Assembly: GCF_023856365.1 (NCBI RefSeq)
Contig: NC_064541.1
Coordinates: 21,099,214-21,163,213, forward strand
DNA: 64,000 nucleotides
From: Brienomyrus brachyistius
Lineage: Eukaryota; Chordata; Actinopteri; Osteoglossiformes; Mormyridae
Direction: 5' to 3'
In this document: positions 1 through 11,500 of the stretch, piece after piece
Position numbering within the stretch: the first letter of the stretch is position 1
Layout: each line of letters opens with the position of its first letter
Notes under the pieces: generated by a model
What the model saw: the letters and a program-made list of their open reading frames with translations, nothing else
What the model was told of the DNA's origin: nothing
The model's database searches: none
Position numbers and translations under genes: made by a program

Positions 1-168
1 TCATAGCCCATAGCCCATAGCCTATAGCTCATAGCCCATAGCTCATAGCCCATAGCCCATAGCTCATAGCCCATAGCCCATAGCCCATAGCCCATAGCCC
101 ATAGCTCATAGCCCATAGCCCATAGCTCATAGCCCATAGCTCATAGCCCATAGCCCATAGCCCATAGC
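1..168. repeat. 7-bp tandem repeat (CATAGCC/CATAGCT)
   Basis: About 24 units of a 7-base motif, mainly CATAGCC with interspersed CATAGCT and one TATAGCT. The array runs off the left edge, so its true length is unknown. It holds no coding frame. Confidence 0.9.
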
Positions 169-569
169 CTGAACCTATGTGATTTCTAATCCTCATAGAC
201 AAATTCATGCAGGTCTGAATAGGAAAAATCTCAGAGCCGCTGGATTAGACTCCAGCAAATTCCAACAAGCACCCTCTGTGAGGCTGCCTTCGTGAAAGAC
301 GGCTTCATAATAAACCCAGATACATTCACAAAGGACCTTCAGCTTGAAATTCAATGTCAAATGAAGGCTCCTATGGTGAAAAGGCCCTTCAATACTCATA
401 CGTGGCTGACTGTTGATTGATTTTTTTTTTTTTAATCAAAGGCGTACAAGCTCTGAAAACATAAAACCATCTCAACCATTTTCTGGTGAGTTGTAATGAA
501 TTTTTTTCATTATTTCTGAAGGGATTATCAGCCCAGGAGTCCAGGATCATTCTCTCCACACCCACTTTG
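169..569. other. Non-coding stretch, nothing recognised
   Basis: Between the 7-bp array and the reverse-transcriptase fossil I see no exon, RNA gene or clear repeat apart from a short poly-T tract near 420. Confidence 0.5.
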
Positions 570-800
570 CCCCCTACATACTAACAACTGCTCCTCAAAG
601 GACACATCTGTGAAACTTCACAGATTAACAGCTGACACCACCCTGGTCGGCCTCGACTCCAACAATGAGGAGTCGGCCTTCAGGGAGGAAGGGAGCTATC
701 TTGTGTCCTGGAGCAGCCACCGTAGCCTGGAATTTAACACTCTCAGAACTGAGGAAATGTTTACAAACTTCCGAAAACAATTCTTTTTTCAGTCACTCCC
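570..800 (+). pseudogene. Fossil fragment of a non-LTR reverse transcriptase
   Basis: The + frame reads SKDTSVKLHRLTADTTLVGL, then ESAFREE and LEFNTLRTEEMF. This matches the block around the catalytic aspartates of CR1/L2/Jockey-group fish LINE polymerases, usually of the form ...SVKLLKFADDTT...DESAYR...LELNTLKT.EM. The normal FADD is LTAD here, so the first catalytic Asp is gone and the piece cannot be active. Only ~75 residues are recognisable and no 3' tail is seen. Assignment rests on remembered family patterns; a database search was not possible. Confidence 0.6.
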
Positions 801-2838
801 CTCCTGTAGAAGGCTCAAGGGGCTAAGAACCAAAACTCAAGGCCACTCACATGGTTTCTAACCCCCAAGCTGTAGCTATTGTGTTCTAGTCACCCTCCCC
901 AACTCCCAGATTAACTCAATGCTGAACAGTCCCTGATCTGCACCCTTCACTTTAGCTGCCTTTTACTCGACACTCAAAGCTGCCCCCACCACACTCAGCC
1001 GCTCACCTTCTCCTTCACAGGACAATCCTTCTTTGCCCATTTCTGAACCTCATAACACAGAAAACAAAGCAACTGTATGGTGAAATAATCATGTTTCTCA
1101 TCAGCACTGTCTCAGTCCCTGACTTGTGCCCGTGCGCCACTCAGATCTTTGGCTCAGCAGGGAAAGGGGACAGCAGCGGCCTCAGCTGTGGTGGGCGTGT
1201 AGATGTCAGCATCGGCCTGCGAGGGCCGGCCTTCTCCTGTCCAGCCTTGAGGTAAACACACAAACAGCCCACTGTTGGACGGCACTAGGAGGCAGATGCC
1301 ATGGATTCCCACTCCTCTGTTATGTTTAATATGCGTCAGAAACAAAGCCTCATTCTTCATACTTGTTCTATAGAAGCTTCTCATTGAGGGCCACACAGAG
1401 GTCTCTGTGTTCAAATCCATCTATCTGTCCATCCACCCATCTTTGTGGCACCTATCCTAGTCAGTCTTACTGAGATTTCAAAGTGCAAATCTTTACTTCA
1501 TTCTTACCTATATACTTTAAGTCCCAAAGTGAAGGCTGACACGTTACATAGAGAGAAGGATAGAAACAAAAACAAAATAATTTGCACCATTTTCATTTCA
1601 AAATATGACACAAAGAGGCTTTGATACATTTATTAGCGCTTGAAACAATGCATTTATTTAACAGAAAAGCTCAAATAAATGTATTTGAAAAATAGAGAAA
1701 AAATACAAAAAACTGTGACTGAGACTCACATACAGTCACAGAATAACCTTCAATTTAAAAAACGTTTTTCCTAATAAACAGCAGGTTGGGGTTTGAGGTA
1801 TTGAGCAAGGTGTCTGTTTGGGTTTGATAGCAAAACAAATTAATTTAAGTTAAAAATAGCACAATTTACATTCCATGGATGCATTCCTGAACTGGTTCCT
1901 CACTAAGTGAACTCATTTAGCTTACATTAGCTAAAGTGACTATGGGTCACCAAATATCCATTGCCAGTCCATCTTCAAAACATGACAGGTCACTACTAGG
2001 TGAGACATACACATGCTGCACTGAATGAAAATATAATGATCAGCCGAGAGCCAATCAAACCTTTCTGCTTAACCCGAAAGACGCATATTTAACTGCTGTT
2101 TACTGGAATATACTCATTTCTGAATAGGAGAACAATAACTAAACAGCACGTGAAGCAAATTTGTGTCTGTAGGTTTTGGTTTTTACTGTAGAAATGTCTG
2201 GAATAATACTCAGTCAACTGTGGCAGAAACCCTGTGAGATGTTTTCCTCTTCAGGTCATAAGGGACAGTATTTGACCCTGGAGGCCATTTTTCTATGTTA
2301 GTCTTTGGATGGAAGAAGAAAATGGCAGCAATAGCGAAACAGTTGTTTTTCTTTCTGTGGGAAAATCTGCAGGGCGCTGAATAGGAGCCCCTCAGCTCAG
2401 GGAGCCTTAAGGGAGTGGGCTGTGGGTGGAGAGCGGCCGAAACAGCTGCGGAGCTTGCTGGGCTGCTGCCAGTAACTCTTAAAGAACAGCCAAAAGCCAA
2501 TCAAAGCCTTTCTGCTTAACCCTGAAGACGCATAAATAACAAGATCAGCTTAGGCGACGGCTAAGTATTTTTATATGGTAAAAAATTCCAATTAAGTGGG
2601 CTTGGCTGTTTAGAAAGTCCAATCAGTTAAATCCAGTAAGGTGGACTTAAAGGAAAAGTCCATTACATGTGTGGACTTTACCCTGACTTTTGTTTTCATT
2701 ACGGCCATTGTTCTGTCACTAAGCTCATTGTACAAACTATATGAAAGTGCCGTGGACCCCCACTTATTTGTGGGACTAAAGAATTCAAAACTGCAGGCTG
2801 GACCGGAGTAAGTTAATCCGTATTGCCATCATTCCCCA
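801..2838. other. Non-coding stretch with a short internal duplication
   Basis: No convincing exon. A ~60-bp segment at 2040-2100 recurs diverged at 2488-2545; both contain AGCCAATCAAA followed by CTTTCTGCTTAACCC and GACGCATA. The rest, including an AT-rich part at 1560-1900, shows nothing recognisable. Confidence 0.5.
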
Positions 2839-3282
2839 TTTTGCATTTAAACAGTTCGGCTTCCTAAACTCACTTGAACATTTTCTTGTGATTCTCCAGT
2901 TTCTGTGCATAAAGTATTACAAAAATTGCACAACACCTAACACCCCACAGAAAAAACACAGATTCCCGTTATCACAAAAGCTACTAAAGCTGAATATGAT
3001 AACAAACTCCAGAACAGCAGCAAGCCTCTGGGAAGTGGGAAGGTTCACCACCAGTACATTAAACATTTTATTATGCACTGTGTAATTGACATTCTTTTAT
3101 TAGTGTAGGAAATATCTGCAACTCACATGCACTCAGGGGTAACAAAAGTAACATTCTGTCAGCAGACCCAAGATTTCTAGGTACAGTCCAGCATGGGGCA
3201 ACAATTACATCATTAGCGCAAATGTTTTTAAAGACTTAAATGACCGTTGTTAACCGATGTGTATTTTTTGTCACTTTTAGTC
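2839..3282. repeat. Diverged duplicate of segment at 7698-8060 (copy A)
   Basis: Blocks shared in the same order with 7698-8060 include CACCCCACAGAAAAA / CACCTCACAGAAAAA, CTAAAGCTGAATAT, GGAAATATCTGCAACTC and ACAATTACATCATTA. By eye identity is about 70 percent with indels. Copy A has no coding frame and is followed at ~3290 by the L2-like LINE. It may be an old local duplication or two copies of an unrecognised interspersed repeat. Confidence 0.7.
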
Positions 3283-3289
3283 ACATTTT

Positions 3290-5703
3290 TGTTTCATTAA
3301 TTAAAGCAAGCACAGCTGCAGGCTACACACAAATAAGCCCGTCTAGATCTATTAGTACCGAGGGTGGAACTACGGCAGGCTGCAGAGCATTCTCTTATAG
3401 AGCTCCTCAGCTGTGGAATAGCCTCCCAGTGGATGTGCGAGATTCAGGCTTGCTCTTGATATTCAAGTCTAGACTAAAAACACACTTGTTTAGTGTAGCT
3501 TATAGGGACTCTAGTTCTAGCTCTACTCAGTCAGGCCTACAGTGTGAGCTGTAGAGCTGGGTGGAGATCGGTGCCATTGACTTTGGATAAACTGAACTGT
3601 CAGTCTGTCACTCTAGCTTCACACTCCCTCCTGGAATTGGAGGGCTGACATTTCAGGGACTCCCCATGCCTGCATTCCCACCTGCCTCTCCCTCCTACTT
3701 ATGCCTCTATAGCCTTATTTGCCGGAGCTTACATACTGCACTCACCTACTTTGGTTAACTGCACATTTTACTTCCCCTACTCCTCCTGGGGTGTTCTGCC
3801 TGGAGACTCTTTAATTATCAAGATATTCTGTTTACCCTGCTGCCTGTGACGTCCCCACTGCCTGTGGTGTCATTCCAGCCTGTTTGCCCTTCTGCCCATG
3901 ACATCTTCCCTGCATGCCCTGCTGCTGTACCACTGTTTGTCCTGCAATATGAAGCAGCACCAAAAACTGTCTGATATCACCTGTTTGGTCCCTTTGAGAC
4001 TCAAATGTTAAGATTGAGAAAATGTGATGTGGGACTTCCCCATTTTGCTCATTCGACTTCCTCTGCTGCCCCCTGGAGGATGGGCTCCCCTTTGGGTCTG
4101 GTTAGGGTTAGGGCTTCCTCTGCTGCCCCCTGGAGGATGGGCTCCCCCATTGCTTCTGGTTAGGGTTAGGGCTTCCTCTGCTGCCCCCTGGAGGATGGGC
4201 TCCCCCTTTGGGTCTGGTTAGGGTTAGGGCTTCCTCTGCTGCCCCCTGGAGGATGGGCTCCCCCATTGCTTCTGGTTAGGGTTAGGGCTTCCTCTGCTGC
4301 CCCCTGGAGGATGGGCTCCCCCTTTGAGTCTGGTTAGGGTTAGGGCTTCCTCTGCTGCCCCCTGGAGGATGGGCTCCCCTTTGGGTCTGGTTAGGGTTAG
4401 GGCTTCCTCTGCTGCCCCCTGGAGGATGGGCTCCCCTTTGGGTCTGGTTAGGGTTAGGGCTTCCTCTGCTGCCCCCTGGAGGATGGGCTCCCCCTTTGGG
4501 TCTGGTTAGGGTTAGGGCTTCCTCTGCTGCCCCCTGGAGGATGGGCTCCCCTTTGACTCTGGTTAGGGTTAGGGCTTCCTCTGCTGCCCCCTGGAGGATG
4601 GGCTCCCCTTTGGGTCTGGTTAGGGTTAGGGCTTCCTCTGCTGCCCCCTGGAGGATGGGCTCCCCTTTGACTCTGGTTAGGGTTAGGGCTTCCTCTGCTG
4701 CCCCCTGGAGGATGGGCTCCCCCTTTGGGTCTGGTTAGGGTTAGGGCTTCCTCTGCCGCCCCCTGGAGGATGGGCTCCCCCTTTGGGTCTGGTTTGGGTT
4801 AGGGCTTCCTCTGCCGCCCCCTGGAGGATGGGCTCCCCCTTTGGGTCTGGTTTGGGTTAGGGCTTCCTCTGCCGCCCCCTGGAGGATGGGCTCCCCCTTT
4901 GGGTCTGATTAGGGTTAGGGCTTCCTCTGCTGCCCCCTGGAGGACGGGCTCCCCCTTTGGGTCTGGTTAGGGTTAGGGCTTCCTCTGCTGCCCCCTGGAG
5001 GATGGGCTCCCCCTTTGGGTCTGGTTAGGGTTAGGGCTTCCTCTGCTGCCCCCTTGGCGGATGGGCTCCCCCTTTGGGTCTGATTAGGGTTAGGGCTTCC
5101 TCTGCTGCCCCCTGGAGGATGGGCTCCCCCTTTGGGTCTGGTTAGGGTTAGGGCTTCCTCTGCTGCCTTCTGGAGGATGGGCTCCCCCTTTGGGTCTGAT
5201 TAGGGTTAGGGCTTCCTCTGCTGCCCCCTGGAGGATGGGCTCCCCTTTGGGTCTGGTTAGGGTTAGGGCTTCCTCTGCTGCCCCCTGGAGGATGGGCTCC
5301 CCCATGGAATATGGTTAGGGTTAGGGCTTCCTCTGCCGCCCCCTGGAGGATGGGCTCCCCCTTTGGGTCTGGTTAGAGTTAGGGCTTCCTCTGCTGCCTT
5401 CTGGAGGATGGGCTCCCCCTTTGGGTCTGGTTAGGGTTAGGGCTTCCTCTGCTGCCCCCTGGAGGATGGGCTCCCCTTTTGACTCTGGTTAGGGTTAGGG
5501 CTTCCTCTGCTGCCCCCTGGAGGATGGGCTCCCCCTTTGACTCTGGTTCCTCCCAAGGTTTCTTCCTTCTAGGGAGTTTTTCCTTGCCACTGTCACCTCT
5601 AGCTTGCTCAGTGGGTGATTTCAGTGAGAATGCTGTAAAGTCCTTTGAGACAATGTAATGTTATGAAAACACACAATACAAATATAATATAATTGAATTG
5701 AAT
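3290..5703 (+). mobile_element. 5'-truncated L2/CR1-like LINE with expanded 3' UTR
   Basis: The + frame around 3380-3550 encodes APQLWNSLPVDVRDSG and FKSRLKTHLF, the usual C-terminus of L2-like fish LINE polymerases, ending with a stop at 3552-3554. The element's other end (5535-5703) has the matching 3' UTR: GGTTCCTCCCAAGGTTTCTT, GGGAGTTTTTCCTTGCCACT, then TTTGAGACAATGTAATGTTATG and a short (ATTGA)n tail. Endonuclease and most of the reverse transcriptase are missing, as expected from 5' truncation. Between the two parts sits the 26-copy minisatellite listed separately. The left boundary is approximate. Confidence 0.8.
4056..5548. repeat. 57-59 bp minisatellite with TTAGGGTTAGGG in most units
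   Basis: I count 26 copies of the CTTCCTCTGC start, spaced 55-60 bp apart. Each continues TGCCCCCTGGAGGATGGGCT and most carry GGTTAGGGTTAGGG at the junction, with variants TTTGGGTTAGGG and TTAGAGTTAGGG. The core matches the normal 3' UTR of the surrounding LINE, so the array grew from it. The open frames across it (for example 4324-4738) follow from units of 57 bp and are not genes. Confidence 0.93.
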
Positions 5704-5934
5704 GTATTGGTTCACTGTGGATGTGCTATTACACACAATGCTAAGACAGGATGTGATTCTGGACTGTCTGGCATTGTTTGGGTAAAAGAAATAAAGTTGA
5801 CTTCAAAGTCAATAATAGTGTGGAACAGTTGAAAAAGAATGTCACTCCATTCCTCCAAATTGTGCCAGTTTGGTTACTAGGACTATTATAAGTAATGATG
5901 TGTGACCATGAAAAATGCTAGGAAATGCAGCCAT
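5704..5934. other. Non-coding gap, nothing recognised
   Basis: Unique-looking AT-rich sequence between the LINE tail and the SINE fragment. Confidence 0.5.
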
Positions 5935-6205
5935 CTTATTCAGGGTCAAGGGGACGCCTGGAACCTATCCCAGACAACATAGGGCACATACTGAATGGAA
6001 TGCCAGGATTGCAATTTAAAGATACAAACTCACCTACTACGAGCGAAATGTCATTTAGCCAAATTGCATCTTTCTGAACTGTAAGAAGAAACCAGAGTAC
6101 TCAAAAAAAAAAAACTTGCGTAGCACAGCAGATGTGGGATTCAACCCTCCAGCCCAGTAAAACGGACGGCAACAGAGCTACTCAACGAGCCACTGTACAA
6201 CCCCT
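5935..6205 (-). mobile_element. Degenerate mermaid-like SINE
   Basis: Read in the minus sense this has the order of the mermaid-like copies at 57114-57436: a tRNA-like head near 6130-6205, the segment complementary to GAAACCAGAGTAC, the TTGCAATTTA block, and a tail resembling GGAACCTATCCCAG. It is strongly diverged and lacks the (GGAT)n end. Confidence 0.6.
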
Positions 6206-6293
6206 ATTAAGAAATCACTCCCGAAGTATGATAAACAAATAGCCCTCTACTGGTGGAGCACGGAATTTCATTTTGTTCATGGCCCTAGTAGTA

Positions 6294-6914
6294 CAGTGGT
6301 GCCTGCAAGGAAATTTGTACGCGAATTTTCCCCATAAGAAAGCATTGAAAGTCGATTAATTCGTTCACAAGCCTACCAAATAATTTTTGTTAATTAATTT
6401 TCGGGTTTTTATAGTAAAAACTTTAAAGAAAAACACAATATAGTGTGGGATGGGCGGACTGATGCATCGCTGGAGCAGAGAGAGACATAGAGACTTGCTT
6501 GCCGAGGAAATCACGATCTTTAACAGTACTTTACCCTTATATTGTTGATGTTAATGATTGCATTTCCATACTGTCCCGTGTCTTGTACGTACCCGGTCCG
6601 ATCCTCGCGTGTATTTAGTGTGTGTAAATCTTCCACCGTATGTGCATTTTGCAGTTCGGCGTCTTACAACCTTGTGTTTCCCGTTTGTTTATTTGGGATC
6701 ATTGCTCTTTGGGTGCCTGTTCCGATCCTTCTATTTACAATTGCACGCGGGGCATGCTGGGATATGCGCCCCGCCGCTACTACACTAGTATAAAAAAAGG
6801 AATCTGGTCGTCGGCCAAATTTTGTACGCGAACCGATGCATTTTCGCACTAAATTTTTGGTCGTGAACCAAATTGTTCGTAAGTCACAGCGTTCGTGAAC
6901 CGCAGGCACCACTG
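6294..6914. mobile_element. Non-autonomous pogo/Tigger-like DNA element
   Basis: The ends are inverted repeats, CAGTGGTGCCTGC at 6294-6306 and its complement at 6902-6914, each flanked by TA. Inside each end lie related segments with GTACGCGAA/TTCGCGTAC and TTCGTTCAC/TTCACGAAC words. The 621-bp body encodes no transposase; overlapping short frames at 6542-6852 have no family resemblance. Assignment to the TA-inserting pogo/Tigger group rests on the end sequence and target site; another Tc1/mariner relative is possible. Confidence 0.72.
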
Positions 6915-6916
6915 TA

Positions 6917-7697
6917 CATTATTTACATTTCTCCACCAATTCATCATGCTCAAGTGGCAGCAGTCCGAAGCATAGGGTGAATGCCTGCTAGCCCATGTTT
7001 ATGTTCCCATTTTAAAAGCGGAGAGGCTTTCATACGCACACACGCAGCCTGGTCACCACGACGACAGGGTGACTAATTACTTGATATGACTTTTATTTAT
7101 TGATATAAATCCCTGACCAGTTTTGTGTTGTCTTTTCTCACTTTATCCGAGGGGAATGATTCTGCAAAATCTGGAACTTTCTGGCTTGAACCTCCTTCTA
7201 GGAGCCAACCTAAAACGAAAGGGAAATAGAGACAATGTCATGTTTTCCTTGAATTCCTAGAAATATAAAAAGACCGATTAAGAATGGTCAAGATCCTAGA
7301 TGTTATAAATCCCAAACGCGCTGCATTCTTGTTTTAGAAAGACCCAGCAAATGCATACATCGCAGTAGCCAGCGGGTTAACGGAGTATAGACGCGCTTCT
7401 TTCCGAAAGACAGGGCGTTGCTGCTCCCTCGTGGTAAATTAAATTTATTCACTTGATTTTTAAAATGAATCTTGTTATGATGAACAGTCCATTCGATGAT
7501 AAATAAATGGATGGAATTACGTAAGAGTACAACTTGTTGGTCTGAATCTCCATAATGAACTTGAGGGAGTAGATTTGGATAAGGACGGTGGGGCATGTGC
7601 TCCCGGCATTTCGGGGTTATCGTGTGTGTTTGCAGGCACGATGGATTCGGCGCTGGTTTGGTCCAACCAGCGCTGAAATCAAACCTACGCCCTTTTG
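6917..7697. other. Non-coding upstream stretch, nothing recognised
   Basis: No exon or known repeat seen. Short open frames such as 7303-7596 on the minus strand have no recognisable motif. Confidence 0.5.
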
Positions 7698-8060
7698 CTG
7701 TACTTGAATAGTTTGGTTTCCTAAATAAATATTATATTATGGTTGTCTACTTCGTGCGCATCGTATTATAAGAAAACAGAACAACATTTTACACCTCACA
7801 GAAAAATCATGGTTTCCTATTATCGTAAATGCCACTAAAGCTGAATATCATAACGGGACTCCAAAACAGCAACTCCCCTGTAGAAATCGTTAAGGTTTAC
7901 CACCTGTATATTAAGCGGGCTGAATCTGTTATGCGTAATTTAATAATTTTCGGAAATATCTGCAACTCCCACGTGCCAACAATTACATCATTAACACAAA
8001 TACTTTTACGTACTAACATGACTGTTATTAACGTGTACGAGATAAGCTCTTAGGGTTAAA
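7698..8060. repeat. Diverged duplicate of segment at 2839-3282 (copy B)
   Basis: Partner of copy A, with the shared blocks in the same order and orientation. It ends about 450 bp before the FAM8A1 start codon, so it may lie in the distal promoter region. It has no coding frame. Confidence 0.7.
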
Positions 8061-8512
8061 TATTTGTCATTTTATATACTGCACGTCAGGGGAATTTAAC
8101 ACAAAATCACCATCATACACCGAATAAACTGAGATCAGTGAAACTAGCCAAGAGACTGTCAGGCGAATAAATGAACAAACTAATACAACTTGCACGTATA
8201 CAATTGTACAAAGTGAAAATAATTTACTTTTGCTGTACATTTAATCTGCCAGTAGCTGACGTGGGAAACGCGTCACATTGTGGACCGCACCAGTGCTAAA
8301 AAGTAGGGGGTTGTTAATCAAAAAGAGAGTGACGTCGATTTTTCGCAGAACATATGTATCAGCCCAACACTTTATGAGTAACTGCTATTGTTTATCTTAC
8401 CCATACTATGCACTATGCTTGAATTTGAACAACTTATACAAAATTGAGTTATGCCATGTTGGTATGGTCGCCCCGGCTTTTCCTGTGTTTTGAAGTTGAT
8501 GGGCAATCGAAC
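8061..8512 (+). promoter_or_regulatory. Presumed promoter and 5' leader of FAM8A1
   Basis: This interval directly precedes the start codon. It contains GTGACGTCG near 8328 (a CRE-like TGACGT core) and GCTGACGTGGGAAACGCGTC near 8257. No clear TATA box at a defined distance and no measured start site can be given. An in-frame ATG at 8456 lies inside this interval. Confidence 0.4.
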
Positions 8513-11500
8513 ATGTCGGATTCGGGATTCCGATTGCAAAACAAGGGGGAAACAGTTTGCGACGGAACGACGCGGCGCAGGTCAGTGGCAAACATGATAT
8601 CGCCTAATCCGGGGGTGGATAAGAAGACGATGGACCTCAAGACAGACTCGGGGGAAAAGATGACGACGACAGAATACTGCAGGAAATTACAGGAGTGGAT
8701 GTGGCAGTACTACGGCGGCTACGCCAGCTGGCTCAGCTGCACGGCGATGTCCGCCTTTCCCTTGCCGTCCTGCGCTCCGGCGAACGAAGCCCAAGTTGTC
8801 CTTCCCTGGGGGGCGCCGCAGCTGCCCGATGCCCGCGGTCTCCACGGAGATCAGTTTTCTTACCTACCCCCGAATCAGTTCGTTGGGGTCCCATCCGCAG
8901 GTCTCCAAACGGGGGAGGTGACAGCTGGGGGTCCCCCTGTGCCCAACACCGCTCCCGCTGTCCCGAGAGCCGCGCAACAGCAGCAGCAAATTAACAGAAA
9001 CACTCAACAAGCAGGTATTTAGCGATCTGACTGGCTCGGGCTTCTAATGCGATACTTAATTTACCCTCCGCTGACCTAAAGGCACGTTGATGGCGCATAT
9101 GAGTGTTATGTATCTATTTAATGTGATAATCGCGACCTGTAGTAGATACACGAGGTTCGTCAACGGTATTATTTGCTTTATTAGTATCCGATTAATATTT
9201 ATATATAAGCAACAAATTAACGATTGGGCTGTAATATATTCTGCTTTATTAAAAGGTCCATTCTTGAAAGACCTGGCAAATTTTGAGTGTGTTGTGTTGT
9301 TTTTCTGTTTAGGTCGGGAATACACGATTCCTTCTCCTCTGCAAAGATTTTTCGCAGAAATGGTGGATTTCTTCATTCTTTTCTTCATAAAGGCCACCAT
9401 TATCCTCAGCGTCATGCACTTAAGTGGAATTAAGTGAGTAGTTTGTGTGCATAACAACCGTCCTGCCACCCCGTTACTTAACATTTTGCGACGTGCGTGT
9501 GCTGCTTTAAATCGCGAAATTGAAGCCTTTTAGTGTGTATTAAACCTGAAAATTATTCTGTACTGTTAAACTTGTACCAATAACTTAACTTTGCTTATCT
9601 AACGACTTCTTACTCATTTTCTTTAGGGACATTTCCAAATTTGCCATGCATTTAATTGTGGAAGAAATAGATCAGGACACTTCGATGGAAGACCTACAGC
9701 ATATGATGCTGGTGGCTCTTGTCTATAGGGTGCTGGTATGCCTCTATGAGGTGAGTGTCAGAATACCTCATGTCGTGGTTGTAACTGGCTAGAAGGCCTA
9801 TTACTGTTTTATATAGAGCATTTGTCTGTAGATGCTTAATATTATTCTTACTAAAGAAATATATGAATAAATCTTTTTGTAATACATGGTGTAACCTTTG
9901 CTGGCAAAATCAAAATCCCAAGTGCTGGGTGACATGGTGACATGTTTACTGCTGTTAGCTCACACCTCCAGGGATGGACCTTTGGCTCCTGCCTAGTGTT
10001 GTTATAGCTTCAACTTTTATTTTCATATTACTTTTCATTTGAAATTCAGTTTAGTTTTAGTTTTCAGTGTGATTTTATTGACTTATTTTAAAGATGAAAT
10101 TTTCTTTATAGTTTTTCACATATTTTAGTTTAAGTTTTAGATATTTTGTTTTCAGGAATTGATTGAAAGATGTAGAGCTATTTTATGTCTGGTCTTCATA
10201 CAGTCGACTGTTCCTCCTAGTGGGGGGTTTGGATCCCAGGCTCAGCGATCTGGAAAACTATTTTTTTTTTTGGTCCCCTTGGTCCAGTCAGCAAGGGAGT
10301 GAGCCTGCGAGGGTACAAAAGATACGAGAAGTGCCAGATCACTGTGAAATATTATGGGATAGGCTGCCGTGAACAGGTTTGGCATCCTACAAACCAGCAC
10401 TGTACATGCAATTAAGAGTTTCTAAACTTCTTGCGTCGTGTACTGGCCTTGGAATGTCAACTGCAGCTTTCGCAAGACTTATGGCTACCCTGCAGTGTAT
10501 CGGAACTGCTTATGGGAAAGTAGCGATTGAGATCGTCGACTGTAGAATCCTACATGAATATACTGTGCACATTATGCACTAATGTCGTCAAAATGGGCAA
10601 AACATTTTCCAAGAATTATTACAGGTAATTAAATATAAAGAAATCATTACTTTAGCTAAATAGTATTTTAAAATGGTAATGGTTTTGGCATTTGTGTTTA
10701 TTTCAATTAGTTTTGGCAATGATGTTTGTGGTTTTCATTTAGTTTATTTGTCATATATTTTACTTCAGTTTACAAAGACGTTTTCTCACAGTTTTAGTTT
10801 TCCTTAACGATACTGACGCAGATCGCGATGTCTTTTCCTGTGTTTGCATGTTCTGTCCATGTTGTGTGTGTTTATCCTGCAGTTGAAAGGTGTGCAGTTA
10901 CGTTCTTTGGCATCTGTGGATTTGACTTTTGATAATGTCCATGCACTGTGATGGGCTGGCATCCTGTCCAGGGTGTTGGTTGATGTTTTGTGCTGATGAC
11001 TGTTGGTGTCTCCTCACCCAACAACTATTTTAGATTATATGTATCTGGGGAGCCGGAGGAGCCACACCTGGGAAGTTCCTTCTTGGCCTTCGTGTTGTTA
11101 CGTGTGACACCTCGGTCCTGGTGCGACCCAACCGGGTTCTGGTGGTACCTGCAACCAACGTCAAGTTTTCTGCGTAAGTAAAGAACCTGTTGTATTGTTT
11201 TCTTCAGAACCAGGAGTTGTTCACTAATAATCCTGTTATACATGGTGGCCTGTTTTTTTTTATTTTATTTAGTATTGTTTTGGTCACCTAGTCAAGAAAA
11301 TCATTTGCCTGTTTACATCAGTAGTGGCTGCATTGTACTTAAATAATGGAAAGATTTTGCTCTCTAATGCTTCAAAAACATCTCTTTCTAAGCTTCCTTT
11401 CCTGACTGCAATGTCAGATTTTAGTCTTTCTTTAGAAAAATGCTGCATGGTAATAGATAATAGGAATGAGCATTTCAGGCAGAATTGCTAGTCGAATTTT

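Noticed and set aside
1..168. CRISPR-like or telomeric array at the left edge
   Set aside because: Simple 7-bp tandem repeat with no spacers and not TTAGGG.
4324..5305. Frames of repeated LVRVRASSAAPWRMGSP type
   Set aside because: Produced by the LINE-derived minisatellite; frames break wherever a unit is 58 bp instead of 57.
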